Below are positions 8,252 through 16,478 of a stretch of 51,677 nt of DNA, piece by piece. The stretch lies in assembly GCA_014379625.1 (NCBI GenBank), contig JACMLJ010000096.1, positions 1 to 51,677 of the forward strand, in the 5' to 3' direction. The notes below the pieces were generated by a model, which did no database searches, had not been told where the DNA came from, and worked only from the letters and a program-made list of their open reading frames with translations. How positions within the stretch are numbered: position 1 is the stretch's first letter; each line of letters begins with the position of its first letter. A program made the translations under genes and the position numbers. This DNA comes from Ferruginibacter sp. (GTDB lineage Bacteria > Bacteroidota > Bacteroidia > Chitinophagales > Chitinophagaceae).

Positions 8252-9268
8252 TCAATACAACTTCCAGTGTTTGAGCTGTTCACCAAATGCTGCCCCAGGC
8301 AGGTTTTTTACCTGTAATCTGCCAAAACTATATTTATGATACCCGGATTTTATAGACATTTCTTCCGTTGTAAAGGCAGCATTAAACCCTGTTTCGGGCG
8401 CTATCGTTAAGGTTTGTTCGTTATAGTTTCCATAAGGATAAGCCAGCAGGTTAATTTCCCGGCCCGTTATTTCACTTAGAAAGTACCGGTTTTCCAATAA
8501 CTCTTTTTTTTGAAATTGTGCACTATGATCAGCTAAGGCGGGATGGGTTACTGTGTGTGCCCCGATCGTAAACAGATCATCTGTTGCAAGCTCTTTTAAC
8601 TCGGCGATAGACATTGTTCGGTATTCAGGCCTTGCTAATTTGGGCTTGTTAATCCATGTTTGTATATTTTGTAAGTACTGCTGCTGTTCTATAGCGGGTA
8701 AGGGCCTCAATGTTTGCCAAAGCTTATAAAATAGCTTCGCCCTTATAGTAGGCGGTTCTTCCGTGCAGGCTTTCCAGCATCCATGTTTTTGCCGTAATTC
8801 TTCATCTAAAAAGACTTCCGTTTTAAGTTCGGTTTCCACAATAGTTTCCCTGATTTGGAGCGAAAAAAACGGGGGCAGATGTTGTGTAAACAAGATAAGA
8901 TGCTCCAGTTCGTCCCACCAGTATTCTTTTTCAGTTCCAATGTTACCGGAACTAATAAAAAATGTTGCAGGTAAACAGTATTTTTCCAAAAATGGTTTCG
9001 CTACCGTAAAATTATCAATATACCCGTCATCAAAAGTTATTGCAATCCTGTTTTTATGCAGTTTGCCAGCATTTATTTCATTCACTAATTGTTGCAGGGG
9101 TACAACATTTCCCATTTTCTTGAGCACCTGCAATTGTTGCTCAAACATGGCCGGACTCACATTAATTTCCCATACATCGACTTCGGGCACCGCAATCCTG
9201 TGATACATCAGCACAATGGCTTTATGTTCAAAAAGATTTCTAATGGTATGGATGATTCTTTTTCTCAA
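8252..9268 (-). CDS. Polysaccharide deacetylase (NodB/CE4 family)
   Basis: CE4-type deacetylase of 338 residues, acting on N- or O-acetyl groups of a polysaccharide. An N-terminal MYHRI segment is followed by ITFDDGYIDNF (catalytic Asp and metal Asp at 80-81), HTVTHP near 242 (two metal histidines) and LLAYPYGNYNEQ, the motif 3 region. No signal peptide is evident, which suggests cytoplasmic or membrane-face action. The only start that keeps the N-terminus is TTG at 9268, which overlaps the TGA stop of the upstream gene as TTGA, consistent with translational coupling. It probably modifies a glycan made by the same cluster. Confidence 0.87.
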   Translation of the reverse strand: MRKRIIHTIRNLFEHKAIVLMYHRIAVPEVDVWEINVSPAMFEQQLQVLKKMGNVVPLQQLVNEINAGKLHKNRIAITFDDGYIDNFTVAKPFLEKYCLPATFFISSGNIGTEKEYWWDELEHLILFTQHLPPFFSLQIRETIVETELKTEVFLDEELRQKHGCWKACTEEPPTIRAKLFYKLWQTLRPLPAIEQQQYLQNIQTWINKPKLARPEYRTMSIAELKELATDDLFTIGAHTVTHPALADHSAQFQKKELLENRYFLSEITGREINLLAYPYGNYNEQTLTIAPETGFNAAFTTEEMSIKSGYHKYSFGRLQVKNLPGAAFGEQLKHWKLY

Positions 9269-10890
9269 GCAGCCATTCCTTTTACAGCTTTTACAGTAAT
9301 GATTACCTGGAAATGGGGATCATGATGATCCAGCCTTTCTTGTGAAACTTCGGTTACTCCCATTCCATAAAGGAAGGCAGTGGCAACATACACATTTCCA
9401 AACGTTGCGATCTCCACTTCACCGGCCGGAAACGCTTCTGTGACAACTCTTTTTAAAGCGCTGTCAGTAAAAGACCAGTACCAGGTCGATTTCCATTCTC
9501 CATGATCAACAGGGGTAATACCCGGAGATGTAAGCAACAACACGCCGCCAGGTTTCAAAATACGGTGGCAGGTGGCCAATGCACCTTTAAAATCATATAC
9601 CAGGTGCAGCGTTTGTGTAAGTACAATACAGTCAAAAGCATTCGTTGGCAAATGGGGCGCATTACTTAAATCGCCAATAAAAGTGGCTTTAGCATTTGAT
9701 TCATCAATATGAAGAATGTCACTCTGTACTAATTTTTGGCCGCCAAACATTAAGGAGTATTCATTATCACCTATTTCCAACACCCTCCCTTTGATATTTC
9801 CGGCTTCTTTTTTTAAAAAATTTTCTATATAATAGCGATCTACAGGTCCACCGCGATCAAATCCAAACTGGGTACTGAAAGGTGTGTGCCGATCAAAATC
9901 CCCAGCACTAACAGCTCCAACAGCAGGAGAGTACGATGAGTAAAATCCAATTTTAGAAAGCCACTTTCTACTATAAGCAGGTATATTTTTTTTTATAAAC
10001 GATTTAAACATGGATTCTTTTTTTAGAATGTATTTGAATGCCAATTCAGGTTGATATTTTACAAGGGAAAAAAAGGCTTCCCAGTTGATTTCGGATTTTT
10101 TTGCCAGGAGCCGATGGTAAAGTAAAGATGAATAATATTCTTTATAAAATTTCCGACCTTTTTTATAAGCCATCTTTTCACTATCCGTATGCAGATTTTT
10201 CTTTTGTTTATCCAGGGCTTCCAGGGCAGTGGATAACATCATGGGTAAATTCCCCGACATGTTGAAACCATGCATACGATAAGCCGCAATTTTTTGCGAA
10301 TGGTGCAACACAGGGTACTTTCTGGTGATGTTTAAATAAAGATCATAATCTTCACAGGCTTTTAAAGTAACCTCATACAAAAACTCGTTAAAAATCCATC
10401 GTCTGTACATTACGGTGGCATGCATTTCAATATAATTGCCCTGGAGCATGTGCCAGTAGTGATTTGCATTTATTTCCTGAAATCCATCGTGTGACGTTCC
10501 ATGCTCAACATAAAACTTTTCATGTGCCCCCGAAACAAATGCAAGGGATTCATCCTGCAGCAGGTAGTCAATATTGGTTTGGATTGCTTCCGGCAAAAGC
10601 CAGTCATCCGCATCTAAAAATACCAGGAACTCACCATTGCTATTTTTGATTCCTGTATTCCGGGCAGCGGATAGGCCCTGGTTAACCTGGTAAATATATT
10701 TTATACCGGGTATCTCTTTTATTATCTCCTGCGTATTGTCTGTTGACCCATCATCTACCACAATAATTTCTATAGCCGGGTAACCTTGCATCAAAATACT
10801 TTTTAATGCTTTTAATAGGTAGCGCCCATGATTAAAGCTTGGTATTATTACGGATACTAATGTGGCCGTATTTTGATAGGGGTTGAGCAT
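9265..10890 (-). CDS. Bifunctional glycosyltransferase family 2 / SAM methyltransferase fusion
   Basis: 541 residues with two enzymes. The GT2 domain (about 10-240) shows VSVIIPSFNHGRYL, VVDDGSTDNT, FLDADDWLL and CEDYDLYLNI. A middle region of about 120 residues is a linker or acceptor region. A class I SAM methyltransferase (about 370-500) has GRVLEIGD as motif I, FIGDLSNAPHLP, FDCIVLTQTLHLV as motif IV and ILKPGGVLLL as motif VI. Such fusions occur in surface-glycan loci where the transferred sugar or chain end is methylated, possibly as a capping step. TTG 10935 would add 15 residues, but ATG 10890 puts the start close to the domain, so I prefer it. It is translationally coupled to the deacetylase downstream. 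Confidence 0.87.
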   Translation of the reverse strand: MLNPYQNTATLVSVIIPSFNHGRYLLKALKSILMQGYPAIEIIVVDDGSTDNTQEIIKEIPGIKYIYQVNQGLSAARNTGIKNSNGEFLVFLDADDWLLPEAIQTNIDYLLQDESLAFVSGAHEKFYVEHGTSHDGFQEINANHYWHMLQGNYIEMHATVMYRRWIFNEFLYEVTLKACEDYDLYLNITRKYPVLHHSQKIAAYRMHGFNMSGNLPMMLSTALEALDKQKKNLHTDSEKMAYKKGRKFYKEYYSSLLYHRLLAKKSEINWEAFFSLVKYQPELAFKYILKKESMFKSFIKKNIPAYSRKWLSKIGFYSSYSPAVGAVSAGDFDRHTPFSTQFGFDRGGPVDRYYIENFLKKEAGNIKGRVLEIGDNEYSLMFGGQKLVQSDILHIDESNAKATFIGDLSNAPHLPTNAFDCIVLTQTLHLVYDFKGALATCHRILKPGGVLLLTSPGITPVDHGEWKSTWYWSFTDSALKRVVTEAFPAGEVEIATFGNVYVATAFLYGMGVTEVSQERLDHHDPHFQVIITVKAVKGMAA

Positions 10891-11191
10891 ACAATTGAAT
10901 AATAGTTTAAAAGTTTTTTTATTTATAAAAATCAATAATCTTTTATGAAGCAGCTCTATTTACATGTGCTCAAAATTAATAAATACTCAATTCAGTTTAA
11001 TTCCTATCCTGCACAAGGTATTAATTGGTTTAGTGAAAAAAGATGTGGTTCACTCAGGCCGCTCCTATTTGCAGGATAATTCAAACAAACATACATCATC
11101 TTTTACCTGTAAACTATCAGACAGGTTTTGCACACCGATGATTTACTGCGCCCTTCCCCTTATCTTTTAAACCCTTTTCTTTTTTTACCTG
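10891..11191. other. Intergenic region between divergent genes
   Basis: About 300 bases between the divergent GT2-methyltransferase gene and the exporter operon. A 68-codon frame at 10964-11170 has no recognisable features and was not accepted. The region should hold promoters in both directions; only the rightward one (11192-11199) is recognisable. Confidence 0.5.
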
Positions 11192-11199
11192 TACTTTTG
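11192..11199 (+). promoter_or_regulatory. -7 element for the exporter operon
   Basis: TACTTTTG matches TAnnTTTG, 29 bases before the ATG at 11229. Confidence 0.5.
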
Positions 11200-11228
11200 C
11201 TTAAAATCCTTCAGGTAAATTTAATCCC

Positions 11229-12002
11229 ATGAATCAGCAAACCAATAGTGAAGCAAAAGAATTTGGGTCATTGTTATTAGATGTTGGTGTGTACCTCTTA
11301 AGTTCCGGAGCAAGTTGCAGCAGGATAAGAATTACCATGCGAAGACTGGCTATTGCTTACAATTACAGCCCTCATATTTCTATCGCGCCAAAGTCAATTT
11401 CACTGGCGTTAAATGATGAAGCTGATAATGCCCTGTTTAGTGGAATGCGCACCACCCCCGCACAGGGCGTAAACTTCAAAACTATTTCCGGTATCAGCAG
11501 GTTAAGCTGGAATGCCTCAGAAAATGATTTATCTGTTCAACAGGTGAGGGATGAACTAAGCAGACTGATCGCACTGCCACACTATCCGCGCCTGGTTATC
11601 CTGCTTTTTGTAAGTGTGGCGGGTTCTGCGTTCTGCTTCACATTTGGCGGCACTTTACTTGAAATGATCATTACATTCGGCGCAACTTTTTGCGGACTTT
11701 TCATGCGCCAGGAAGCCATCAAACATAAATTCAACCCGTATATCTGTGTGTATATTGGCGCATTGGTTGCCTCTTTATTTGCCGGCGCTTTTGTAAAAGC
11801 TGGTTTAAATATCAACTTCGAACACGCTTTTGCAACTTCTGTCTTATACCTGATACCCGGTGTTCCTTTAATTAATTGCTTTACCGACTTAATAGATGGC
11901 AACATTTTAAACGGTGTGGTAAGGGGGATAAATGCGCTGATGTTTGCGCTTGCCATAGCATTGGGATTATTATCCGCCATGCTGATTTATAACCTGAAAT
12001 AA
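11229..12002 (+). CDS. Threonine/serine exporter, ThrE N-terminal-type subunit (DUF1212)
   Basis: 257-residue homologue of the N-terminal half of ThrE/YjjP. The soluble part (1-115) contains LLLDVGVYLLSSGASCSRI, the family's conserved helix, and a segment around KTISGISRLSWN. About five transmembrane segments follow (about 120-255), ending in GINALMFALAIALGLLSAM. In Corynebacterium a single ThrE protein exports threonine and serine; in many bacteria, as here, the two halves are separate genes and the products probably form one carrier. The partner starts 7 bases after this stop. The substrate is inferred from the family. Confidence 0.85.
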   Translation: MNQQTNSEAKEFGSLLLDVGVYLLSSGASCSRIRITMRRLAIAYNYSPHISIAPKSISLALNDEADNALFSGMRTTPAQGVNFKTISGISRLSWNASENDLSVQQVRDELSRLIALPHYPRLVILLFVSVAGSAFCFTFGGTLLEMIITFGATFCGLFMRQEAIKHKFNPYICVYIGALVASLFAGAFVKAGLNINFEHAFATSVLYLIPGVPLINCFTDLIDGNILNGVVRGINALMFALAIALGLLSAMLIYNLK

Positions 12003-12009
12003 TTATTGA

Positions 12010-12513
12010 ATGGATTGGATACTTATACTTAGCAAGGCTTTTTGGTGTGGCTGGGGAGCTGTTGGTTTTGCCATTTTATTTAATGTCCCGCCCAGGACCT
12101 TATTTGCCATTTGGGTGGGGGGCGCCATCGGGGGCTTTTTAAAATTTACCTTATTGCAGTTAACCGCAGGAGTAGTGCTTGCATCTTTTGCAGGTGCCCT
12201 GGCGGTGGGTATTTCAAGTATTCCTATCGCACATTTTCGCCATGCCCCACCCATGATATTCGCCATTCCGTCGGTGATACCACTTATTCCCGGCGTGTTT
12301 GCTTATCGCACAATGCTTGGACTGATGAAATTAGCGGGAACTATCGGGCCCGACTTTAACCTGGTACTTTCAGAAACAGTTAACAATGGTGTAAAAACAG
12401 TTTTTATCATTATGGCACTTGCAATGGGCGTTGCAGTGCCGATGCACCTGATGCGTAAAGAATCTGTAAAGCATATAAGGCTGGGTAAAAAAAAACAGGC
12501 TAATTTCACCTGA
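12010..12513 (+). CDS. Threonine/serine exporter, ThrE C-terminal-type subunit (DUF3815)
   Basis: 167-residue integral membrane protein with about four or five helices: DWILILSKAFWCGWGAVGFAILFN, a Gly/Ala-rich second segment, FAIPSVIPLIPGVFAYRTM with the conserved P-x-I-P-G-x-x-x-Y pattern, and a final helix before a basic tail. It matches the YjjB/DUF3815 half of ThrE. It lies directly after the N-terminal half and is almost certainly in the same operon, which supports a two-component amino acid exporter in the inner membrane. Confidence 0.85.
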   Translation: MDWILILSKAFWCGWGAVGFAILFNVPPRTLFAIWVGGAIGGFLKFTLLQLTAGVVLASFAGALAVGISSIPIAHFRHAPPMIFAIPSVIPLIPGVFAYRTMLGLMKLAGTIGPDFNLVLSETVNNGVKTVFIIMALAMGVAVPMHLMRKESVKHIRLGKKKQANFT

Positions 12514-12701
12514 GGCCGGTTTTTGCAAAGTAATATTGAAAGAACACCTCCACAAATGCCCCTCTTCATTTTATATGAATGTGCACCCTTTTTTCAGACC
12601 GGCGGGAATGATCTGTACTTAGAGGATTCTCCGTAAACAAATTTAATACACTTGTTGTTAATGGATTAGTTTACCTGTTTATTTTGCACCAAAAAATAAT
12701 T

Positions 12702-13367
12702 ATGAAAAATTTATCTGCCACAGCAAGACAAATTTTTTTGACCACCGGGGCTGCGCTCGGATGTTTCGCCCTGGTTTTGCAATGCTATCTTATCATTCTT
12801 AACCGAACTGCTTCTATCCCCGAAACCATCATAAGATTCTTTAGCTTTTTTACTATTCTTACCAATATATTGGTTGCTTTGTGTTTTAGTTTTCTCTTAT
12901 TAAAACCAGGTACTAAATGGGGTAAATTTTTTGAACAGCCTGCAACCCTTACTGCAATTACCGTTTATATTGTTGTGGTGGGCATTGTTTACAATCTTAT
13001 CTTACGTTTTTTATGGAACCCGCAGGGATTACAACGGATTGCTGATGAATTACTCCATACCATTATTCCCCTGTTATTTATCTTCTACTGGTTTCTTTTT
13101 GTATCAAAAGAAAGATTGAAATGGAATAGTATTTTACCCTGGCTGATTTACCCCACCATTTATTGTATTTATACTTTAGCCCGCGGCGCAATAGTGGGAT
13201 TCTACCCGTATCCATTTATTGACGTCCTTCTGCTTGGCTATTATAAAGTTGTGATCAATATAGCTGGTTTGGTACTGGTGTTTTTAGTAATTTCCTTAGT
13301 ATTGGTTGCGATTGCGAAACTAATTGTAAAGGGTACGGCCGGGTTAAACAATTCGGCCCCTTTTTAG
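12702..13367 (+). CDS. Pr6Pr family membrane protein
   Basis: 221-residue protein with six predicted transmembrane helices. It begins with the ATG at 12702; an in-frame TTG at 12684 lies inside a promoter-like TATTTTGC and is unlikely to be used. Conserved family features include FFTILTNILVALCFS, a paired H near LLHTIIPLLFIFYW, and LIYPTIYCIYTLARG followed by YPYPFIDV. It matches the bacterial Pr6Pr / androgen-induced-AIG1-like family, for which no bacterial function is established. It is monocistronic, after the exporter operon with a gap of about 190 bases. Confidence 0.8.
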   Translation: MKNLSATARQIFLTTGAALGCFALVLQCYLIILNRTASIPETIIRFFSFFTILTNILVALCFSFLLLKPGTKWGKFFEQPATLTAITVYIVVVGIVYNLILRFLWNPQGLQRIADELLHTIIPLLFIFYWFLFVSKERLKWNSILPWLIYPTIYCIYTLARGAIVGFYPYPFIDVLLLGYYKVVINIAGLVLVFLVISLVLVAIAKLIVKGTAGLNNSAPF

Positions 13368-13443
13368 AAACATGGGTTAAACTCCCGGGAAAACTGGAGT
13401 GGACGGCAAAAATTTATCAGGTGGGTTTATTGTTTTACAGTGA

Positions 13444-14205
13444 TTATTTTTTCTTCCTAAAATCCGGCGTATAATAAAAGAACCAGCGCAACGTGTGATT
13501 CTTATCGTATTGAAATCCGGAAGATTTTTGCTGGTACACCAGCATATAGCCCAAATCAAAATTTAAAGATTTACTGACCCGTTGTTTAATCCCGATAAAT
13601 GCCCTGTTCTGATCAAAAGTATTATATACAATTTCTTTCCCAAACTGGATCAATAATTCATCCGCCACTACTAATGAAGGATAACGGGGATTGCTAAAAA
13701 CGGGTATATTCACACTCACTAGATAACGAACCCTGCTGGTAAATTTAAAACTATGGGTAAACTTATCATCTGCAATTTTTTCCTGCCACCGCTGTTCATT
13801 TCTTAACCGGTTAAGGACACTGATTTTCCCGATCTTTGAAGTCATTTGAATTTGCTGATAAATGCGGTGTTCCTGTCCAAAGTGGTGCCAGTTGGGTTTT
13901 GAAGGAGCAACCCACATTTGTCCATATCCCAACACTAGGGTAATATTTTCTTTCAACCAGTAATTTACACCCAGCCTGGCAAAATAAAAGCCGGGGTCTG
14001 CTATAAAATTATTTCTTCTCACATGTAAATCAGCAATTATCCCGAATTTATTATTCAGCCGGATGGTGCTGTTTACACTCATCCAGCCCTGGCTCCCGGT
14101 CTTTACTTCTTTAGGGCCGGTTTGTGCAAAAGAAACAAACTGCGTGAACGTTGTAACAACTATAAAGCAATACATACAACGTATTATTTTTCGATATTTT
14201 TCCAT
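13444..14205 (-). CDS. DUF2490 outer-membrane barrel protein
   Basis: 253-residue exported protein. A signal peptide at 1-28 ends in FVSFAQ. The rest is a series of amphipathic beta strands with aromatic ends (for example GWMSVNSTIRL, FYFARLGVNYWL, LVLGYGQMWV), with the conserved HHFGQEHRIYQQ and RLRNEQRW of DUF2490. The C-terminus carries alternating strands ending in LRWFFYYTPDF. Members are presumed outer-membrane beta-barrels of unknown function. It lies downstream of the AspT-like transporter on the same strand, but a terminator hairpin separates them. Confidence 0.82.
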   Translation of the reverse strand: MEKYRKIIRCMYCFIVVTTFTQFVSFAQTGPKEVKTGSQGWMSVNSTIRLNNKFGIIADLHVRRNNFIADPGFYFARLGVNYWLKENITLVLGYGQMWVAPSKPNWHHFGQEHRIYQQIQMTSKIGKISVLNRLRNEQRWQEKIADDKFTHSFKFTSRVRYLVSVNIPVFSNPRYPSLVVADELLIQFGKEIVYNTFDQNRAFIGIKQRVSKSLNFDLGYMLVYQQKSSGFQYDKNHTLRWFFYYTPDFRKKK

Positions 14206-14227
14206 TTAGATTTTGTGGTTAAATAAA

Positions 14228-14265
14228 AAAAGCCACTTGCCTGTTATTATGGGATGATGGCTTTT
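14228..14265 (-). terminator. Terminator of the AspT/YidE-type transporter gene
   Basis: Stem AAAAGCCA / TGGCTTTT (14228-14235, 14258-14265) with a long 22-base loop. On the minus strand it is followed by more T residues (A run at 14225-14230). It lies 30 bases after the transporter stop. Confidence 0.6.
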
Positions 14266-14295
14266 ATTATGCGGGCAGTTATAGGGTGTCATAAA

Positions 14296-15963
14296 TCAGG
14301 TAAAAAACAAAATCAATAATTGTGCTGCCAGTATCCTCATAATCATGGTTAACGGATATACAGTAGCGTAAGTGGCAGACGGGATATCGTTACCGGCCAT
14401 TTTTAACGAAAAAGCCAGGGCCGGAGGATCTGTACATGCCCCGGATAATAACCCGCATATCTCAAAATAAGTCTTTCTGAAAAACTTGCTGGCAACTATT
14501 CCTACAATCAATATGGGCACCATCGTAATGGTGATCCCCATTAATATCCATCGGTACCCGCTACCATCGCTAAAAGCAGAAGCTAAATTGTGTCCGCTGC
14601 TTAAACCAACACTGGCCAGGAACAGGGCAATCCCTATTTCCCTTACGATCATATTAGCACTGCTGGTGGTGTAATTATTGAGGTATAAATGATTTCCAAA
14701 CCGGCTAAGGAAAAGGGCTACCAGCAACGGCCCTCCTGCCATTCCTATTTTAACGGCTACAGGAACATTCGGGATATAAAAAGGAATACTGCCTAAAATG
14801 ACCCCTAAAACGATGCCCATGAAAATAGGTCCTAAATCGGGGGCTTCTAACCTTTTCAGCGAGTTTCCAATTGCTTCTGTAAATTGTTGTACACTCTCTT
14901 CGGTACCTACCACTGTAATGGTATCGCCTAATTGCAAAAAGATATTGCCGTGTGCTACCATTTCAATACCGGCCCTTTTAATGCGGGTGAGGGTTAAAGA
15001 TTCGTGTTGTATTTCCGGGATATCACCCAAACGTTTGTGCGTAATTTCCTTCCTGGTAACAACTATCATACGGGAAATTAAATTACTCGTAGGCTCCGTC
15101 ATAAGATTCATGTCGCTTTCGGTACCAACTAATAATTTTACTTTTTCCATCAATTTTTTGGGGGCGATAAACAGCATTACATCTCCTTCCGACAACACAA
15201 CATCCGGTGTGGGTGTAATAATGGTACCATTGTGAAACATCCTCGAGATGATCACCGGCTCATGTACCATCTGGAAGATTTTCCTGATGGGCTGCCCGAT
15301 AAGCTGTTTGTTATCTAACCGGATATGCCTGGTAAGCGGGCGATTGGACTGGAAGAAATTCAGTTTGCGGTGTAACTCTATTTCATCCGGTATGTTAACC
15401 CGAAGCACTTTTTTTAGTATGATCAATGACAGGATAATTCCAATCACCGCAAATGGATAAGCCACTGCATATGCCAAGGTAATAGTAGCGTTATCTATAC
15501 CAGGAATTTTCAAATCTAATACCGCCGCCTGTGCCGCAGCCAAACCGGGCGTATTGGTAACAGCCCCGCTCATTACACCCGCCATAACCGAGATATGGTT
15601 TCCGGTAGTATAGAAAAATATAATAGTGATGATAACGCCCAGGATAACCACTGATGCCGCCAGGCTGTTATTGCCTAAAGCGCTTTTTTTCAGTGAAGCA
15701 AAAAAACCAGGACCAACCTGCAATCCAATAGCATAAACAAAAAGGATCAACCCAAACTCTTTAACAAAATGTTCGGTTTCTTTATTTATTGTAATACCAA
15801 AGTAGGAGAAAAGCAATCCAATAAAAAGTACCCAGGTAACGCCTAAGGAAATACCCAGGATTTTTACCTTTCCAAGTGCAATGCCTACAGCTATTACTAA
15901 TGAGTAGATAATGACTGCCTGTGCTACAGAAGGCTCTGTAAACAACTGTATAAACCAATTCAT
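14296..15963 (-). CDS. AspT/YidE/YbjL-type transporter with RCK_C domains
   Basis: 555-residue inner-membrane transporter. About five N-terminal helices include the AspT duplication-domain signature GLILFVYAIGLQVGPGFF, then GVMSGAVTNTPGLAAAQA. A cytoplasmic insert (about 205-375) has two TrkA-C/RCK_C-like domains (GQPIRKIF... and RLGDIPEI...GDTITVVGTEE). A second membrane half repeats the pattern: EIGIALFLASVGLSSGHN, then GLLSGACTDPPALAFS. This two-fold repeat with central regulatory domains is the YidE/YbjL architecture. Family members include the aspartate:alanine antiporter AspT; the substrate here is unknown. The RCK_C domains suggest control by a cytoplasmic ligand. Confidence 0.9.
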   Translation of the reverse strand: MNWFIQLFTEPSVAQAVIIYSLVIAVGIALGKVKILGISLGVTWVLFIGLLFSYFGITINKETEHFVKEFGLILFVYAIGLQVGPGFFASLKKSALGNNSLAASVVILGVIITIIFFYTTGNHISVMAGVMSGAVTNTPGLAAAQAAVLDLKIPGIDNATITLAYAVAYPFAVIGIILSLIILKKVLRVNIPDEIELHRKLNFFQSNRPLTRHIRLDNKQLIGQPIRKIFQMVHEPVIISRMFHNGTIITPTPDVVLSEGDVMLFIAPKKLMEKVKLLVGTESDMNLMTEPTSNLISRMIVVTRKEITHKRLGDIPEIQHESLTLTRIKRAGIEMVAHGNIFLQLGDTITVVGTEESVQQFTEAIGNSLKRLEAPDLGPIFMGIVLGVILGSIPFYIPNVPVAVKIGMAGGPLLVALFLSRFGNHLYLNNYTTSSANMIVREIGIALFLASVGLSSGHNLASAFSDGSGYRWILMGITITMVPILIVGIVASKFFRKTYFEICGLLSGACTDPPALAFSLKMAGNDIPSATYATVYPLTMIMRILAAQLLILFFT

Positions 15964-16439
15964 AAATAATTAAATTTAAATCCGAATCAATATTGCTGAT
16001 GCCTGAGTTAATAATGCCTTGTTGGCTGATTGCCCGCCAGAATACCTTAGCCGGGCAGCTTTTGGATATGTGTTTTTAAGATATAGAAAAGAATTACCGG
16101 AGATCATCCCTTTTATACTGATTGTTATGATAACTGAAGTATTAACTGATGGTAGAAAAAGTATAAAAGAACCTCAAAATCCAGGCCTATAACGACACCG
16201 GTAAATATTTGTATTGCTAAAAATAATACCTGAACCTTCCCTTAAACGGGAGATCATTGACAGTAAATCTATCTACCTCTCTGCTGTGGCGAACCGGGGC
16301 CTTTATTTAATTCATAAGGCAGGCAATCGTTAAAGAAGCAATCAATCGCTATTAATTGCACAAATATGATGTGCAATAATTTACACTAAGGATGGCAGTA
16401 GAAAGATAGAATATGAATATATAAAACGGGGAATAATAG
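15964..16439. other. Non-coding gap with a small palindrome
   Basis: About 475 bases without a supported gene. The only clear structure is ATTGCACA-N7-TGTGCAAT at 16355-16377, a perfect 8-bp inverted repeat that could be an operator. The promoter of the transporter gene at 15963 is expected here but was not recognised. Confidence 0.5.
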
Positions 16440-16470
16440 AAAGAACGGGTAGTGATTACCCGTTCTTTTT
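16440..16470 (-). terminator. Terminator of pckG
   Basis: Perfect 13-bp stem AAAAGAACGGGTA / TACCCGTTCTTTT (16440-16452, 16458-16470) with loop GTGAT, 8 bases after the pckG stop. It is T-rich on both sides, so it can work in both directions. Confidence 0.88.
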
Positions 16471-16478
16471 ATAAAATA

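Noticed and set aside
10964..11170. 68-codon open frame in the divergent intergenic region
   Set aside because: No family features, no promoter or start support, and composition like non-coding DNA.
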